From: a virus
Reading direction: 5' to 3' (one strand)
IMG/VR virus record: IMGVR_UViG_3300025030_000440
Coordinates: 1 to 22,111 of that record
Length of the DNA stretch: 22,111 nt
The position numbers and the translations under genes were made by a program. The notes under the pieces were generated by a model. The model had not been told where the DNA came from. It made no database searches and saw nothing but the letters and a program-made list of their open reading frames with translations. The number at the start of each line of letters is the position of its first letter. Positions within the stretch are counted from its first letter, which is position 1. Positions 19,926 to 22,111 of the stretch are shown here, piece after piece.

Positions 19926-21878
19926 ATGCCTCGCACCCGCAAGCCAACCGCCGCTCCCGTTCAGCCCGTCGCCCCGACCGGCGAACTCGGGCTCACCGGC
20001 CTGAAGGCCGTGGGCGGCATGATCTACGAGGAGCACAACCCGCGGCTGGCCGGCAAGCTGGCGCTGGAGGCCTACGAGAAGATGCTGGCCGCCGACGACC
20101 AGGTGGCCGCCATCCACTCGGCGATCACGCTGCCGATCCTGGCCGCGATGCCCGAGGTGCAAGCCGCCAACGATGGCGCGGGCGCCGTCGATCAGGAAGC
20201 CGCTGAACTCGTCCGCACCAACCTGCTCAAGGGCATGGTGCAGACGTGGGATGAGCTGTTGGACGACGCCCTCATGGGCGTCATGTATGGCCATGCCGTC
20301 GCTGAGAAGGTCTGGGCGGAGCGCGACGGCTACATCATGCTCCAGAAGCTCGCGCCCCGGCACCAACGCACGATCTCGAAGTGGGGCTTCGACCGCTCCG
20401 GCGTCGTGACCGGCCTCTACCAGTCCGGCCAGGACGGGCTCGGCGAGTATCACACCGACCTGTTCATCCCGGCCGACCGCTTCGTGCTCTTCTCCTGGCG
20501 CGGGCGCGCCGGCAACCCCGAGGGGCGGGCCCTGTTTCGCTCGATGTACCGCGCCTGGTTCCAGAAGGACCTCCTCTGGAAGGTCCTGATGATCGGGCTC
20601 GAGCGCATGTGGCTTGGGCTCCCCGTCGCCAAGGAGCCCGAGCGCGGCGATACCGAGAAGGCCAAGGCCAACCGCGAGGTGATGCTGACCCTGCTGACTC
20701 AGGTGCGCGCCGGCGAGCAGGCGGGAATCATCCTGCCGTCCGGCTGGGAGCTGGACACCGCCCTGGCCCAGGAGCGGACGGGGACCGACATCATCATCAA
20801 GGTCCTGCAGATGCTGGACACGGGGATGGCCCGCTCCGCTCTGGCGGAGTTCCTCATGCTGGGTTCCACCGATGTGGGGGCGAAGGCCGTCGCCGATCCG
20901 CAGCTCGAGCTGTTCCTGACCGCCCTCAACGGCATTTCGAGTTGGGTCTGCGAGGCGCTGAACCGCTACGTGATCGAGCCGCTCTGCCGCTACAACTTCC
21001 CGGGGCTGGACGCTTTCCCCGAGATCGTCATCCCCCACGTCGGCGCGAACCTGAAGCTCGCCCAGCTCGGCGACGCGCTCTCCAAGCTGGCTGGCACCGA
21101 CTTCATCATACCGGAGCAGCCCGTGGTCGAGTATGTCCACTCCCTGCTCGGCCTGCCGGCTCCGTCCGAGAACGCGGTTGAGGAACGACAGCAGCAGCAG
21201 GAGAAGCAGTTGGAGCGGCAGCAACAGCAGCAACAGCCGTCCGAGATCACCGAGGGCGACCCCTCCACCTCCCCGGCCAAGTCGTCCGTGCGCCTCGCTG
21301 CGGCAGCGGGCGCATCGGGCATCGAGTCCCTGCCCCTCGGCGACATCGGCGAGAGTCTGACCGCCCTGGAGGACGGTCTGTCCCGCGAGATGCGCGCTCT
21401 CATCGAGAAGCAGATAGGGGCGCTGACCAAGCGCCTGAAGCGCAGCATCACGGCCGCAGCGGGCGGCAGCGCCCGTTCCAAACGTACCCTGCTCAAGGCG
21501 CTGGACGGCCTGGAGTTGCCGTTGCAGTCCGAGTACCAGGCGCTTCTCCTGCGCTACCTGGAGGCCGCCGGCGACTCTGCCGCCGCGGCGAGCAAGCAGT
21601 GGTTGGGCGTGGCGCCGCCTCGCGAGGCCTTGCGCGAGCTGGGCCCGCTGTGCCTGCACGAGGCCTCGGCGTTGGCGCAGAAGCACGCGGGCGACCTGGT
21701 CTTCGCGCTGCGCAGTCAGGTGGTGGCCGATCTCGAGTCGGGGCTGTCGGCTGAGGAGATCGTCTGGAACCTCGAGCAGGCCGCGAGAGAGCGCCGTTCC
21801 GTCGACTTCTCGGGCTCGCTGCTTGAGGCTGCCGACCGCATCGGGTCTGGCCTGTCCGCCGCGATGCGCGCGGGCTAA
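19926..21878 (+). CDS. Phage portal protein, gp29-like (DUF935)
   Basis: This 650-residue protein forms the portal ring through which DNA is packaged. Family features seen: ALEAYEKMLAADDQVAAIHS near the N terminus, VMYGHAVAEKVW, RFVLFSWRGRAGNPEGRALF, then LLWKVLMIGLERMWLGLPVA, and GTDIIIKVLQMLDTGMARS with AEFLMLGST further on. A Gln-rich link (residues about 419-440) leads to a 210-residue helical C-terminal extension. Strong GGAGGT precedes ATG 19926. In Mu the portal gene follows the large terminase; here it is the last gene of the window. Confidence 0.9.
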   Translation: MPRTRKPTAAPVQPVAPTGELGLTGLKAVGGMIYEEHNPRLAGKLALEAYEKMLAADDQVAAIHSAITLPILAAMPEVQAANDGAGAVDQEAAELVRTNLLKGMVQTWDELLDDALMGVMYGHAVAEKVWAERDGYIMLQKLAPRHQRTISKWGFDRSGVVTGLYQSGQDGLGEYHTDLFIPADRFVLFSWRGRAGNPEGRALFRSMYRAWFQKDLLWKVLMIGLERMWLGLPVAKEPERGDTEKAKANREVMLTLLTQVRAGEQAGIILPSGWELDTALAQERTGTDIIIKVLQMLDTGMARSALAEFLMLGSTDVGAKAVADPQLELFLTALNGISSWVCEALNRYVIEPLCRYNFPGLDAFPEIVIPHVGANLKLAQLGDALSKLAGTDFIIPEQPVVEYVHSLLGLPAPSENAVEERQQQQEKQLERQQQQQQPSEITEGDPSTSPAKSSVRLAAAAGASGIESLPLGDIGESLTALEDGLSREMRALIEKQIGALTKRLKRSITAAAGGSARSKRTLLKALDGLELPLQSEYQALLLRYLEAAGDSAAAASKQWLGVAPPREALRELGPLCLHEASALAQKHAGDLVFALRSQVVADLESGLSAEEIVWNLEQAARERRSVDFSGSLLEAADRIGSGLSAAMRAG

Positions 21879-22111
21879 GCCACGTTGGCGTCACAACTGA
21901 AGCCGTCATGTGTTGCCGGGTGCCCCTCATCACCTGGCCAAAGTTGTTTGTGCCGGCCCGTAGGGGTCATTTTTCGCACATTAGAGCCGTCTCAGGGACA
22001 GATAATGTTTGAACTCCTGCCTGCCCCCCTGCCCGCTCCCGCCCCCAGGGACAGTTACCACCGAAACTCGCCGCTCCCCGCGCCCACTTTGCGCTCAACC
22101 CCACACCCAGT
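21879..22111. other. Gene-free right end of the window
   Basis: No gene is seen in these 233 bp, and none of the modules of the gene gaps occur. It contains two direct CAGGGACAG motifs (21993-22001 and 22046-22054), the first continuing ATAATGTTT, separated by C-rich DNA. Whether this is the element boundary, a gap before further phage genes, or host DNA cannot be told. Confidence 0.5.

Noticed and set aside
19290-21686. A 798-residue minus-strand open frame opposite the portal gene.
   Set aside because: It is a shadow of the portal gene and includes reverse-read repeat modules; no domain is seen.
1-22111. tRNA or rRNA genes.
   Set aside because: No tRNA-like cloverleaf or rRNA sequence was noticed on either strand by eye; a tRNA scan would settle it.

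Overview
The window is most simply read as a Mu-like transposable prophage in a GC-rich bacterium. The host phylum cannot be fixed from this sequence. Diagnostic genes are a DD(35)E transposase with a MuB-type ATPase next to it, a Gam-like DNA-end protector, a GemA/gp16-like protein, a GpA-type large terminase, an F-like minor head protein, a gp36-like (DUF1320) protein, a gpG-like virion morphogenesis protein and a gp29-like (DUF935) portal.

Layout. At 1-926 there is a repeat-filled stretch and a zinc-ribbon membrane protein gene. A leftward repressor (927-1550) faces a rightward operon across a short control region holding a good promoter and two direct GCTATTGNCA repeats. An early block (1625-6218) holds small regulators, hypothetical proteins, a secreted protein and a two-finger C2H2 zinc-finger protein. 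The transposition block (6290-9141) is transposase, small ORF and ATPase. A DNA-metabolism block (9226-11284) carries a MazG-like NTP pyrophosphohydrolase, GemA and Gam. The packaging/head block (11329-21878) holds small and large terminase, a one-span membrane protein, F, gp36, two unknowns, a peptidoglycan hydrolase, gpG, a probable tail-terminator protein and the portal. No capsid, protease or tail genes are seen before the window ends, and the portal sits last instead of directly after the terminase as in Mu.

The most unusual feature is the repeat content. Eleven copies of a 57-116 bp palindromic element (arms GGGGACACC / GGTGTCCCC) lie in the window. Ten are inside protein-coding genes without closing the reading frame, including two in the transposase and one in the zinc ribbon of the terminase. 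Four copies share one nested composite form (element within element). In addition almost every gap between genes, and several gene interiors, are built from about nine other short module families joined by GCCGT-type linkers. Several of these families are hairpins whose variable inner arms differ between copies yet stay complementary, so structure is kept while sequence changes. The modules supply stop codons, ribosome-binding sites and stretches of protein. The whole looks like a phage genome heavily colonised by small hairpin elements that tolerate being translated, comparable in principle to Rickettsia palindromic elements and to REP sequences. The mobilising enzyme is not in this window.
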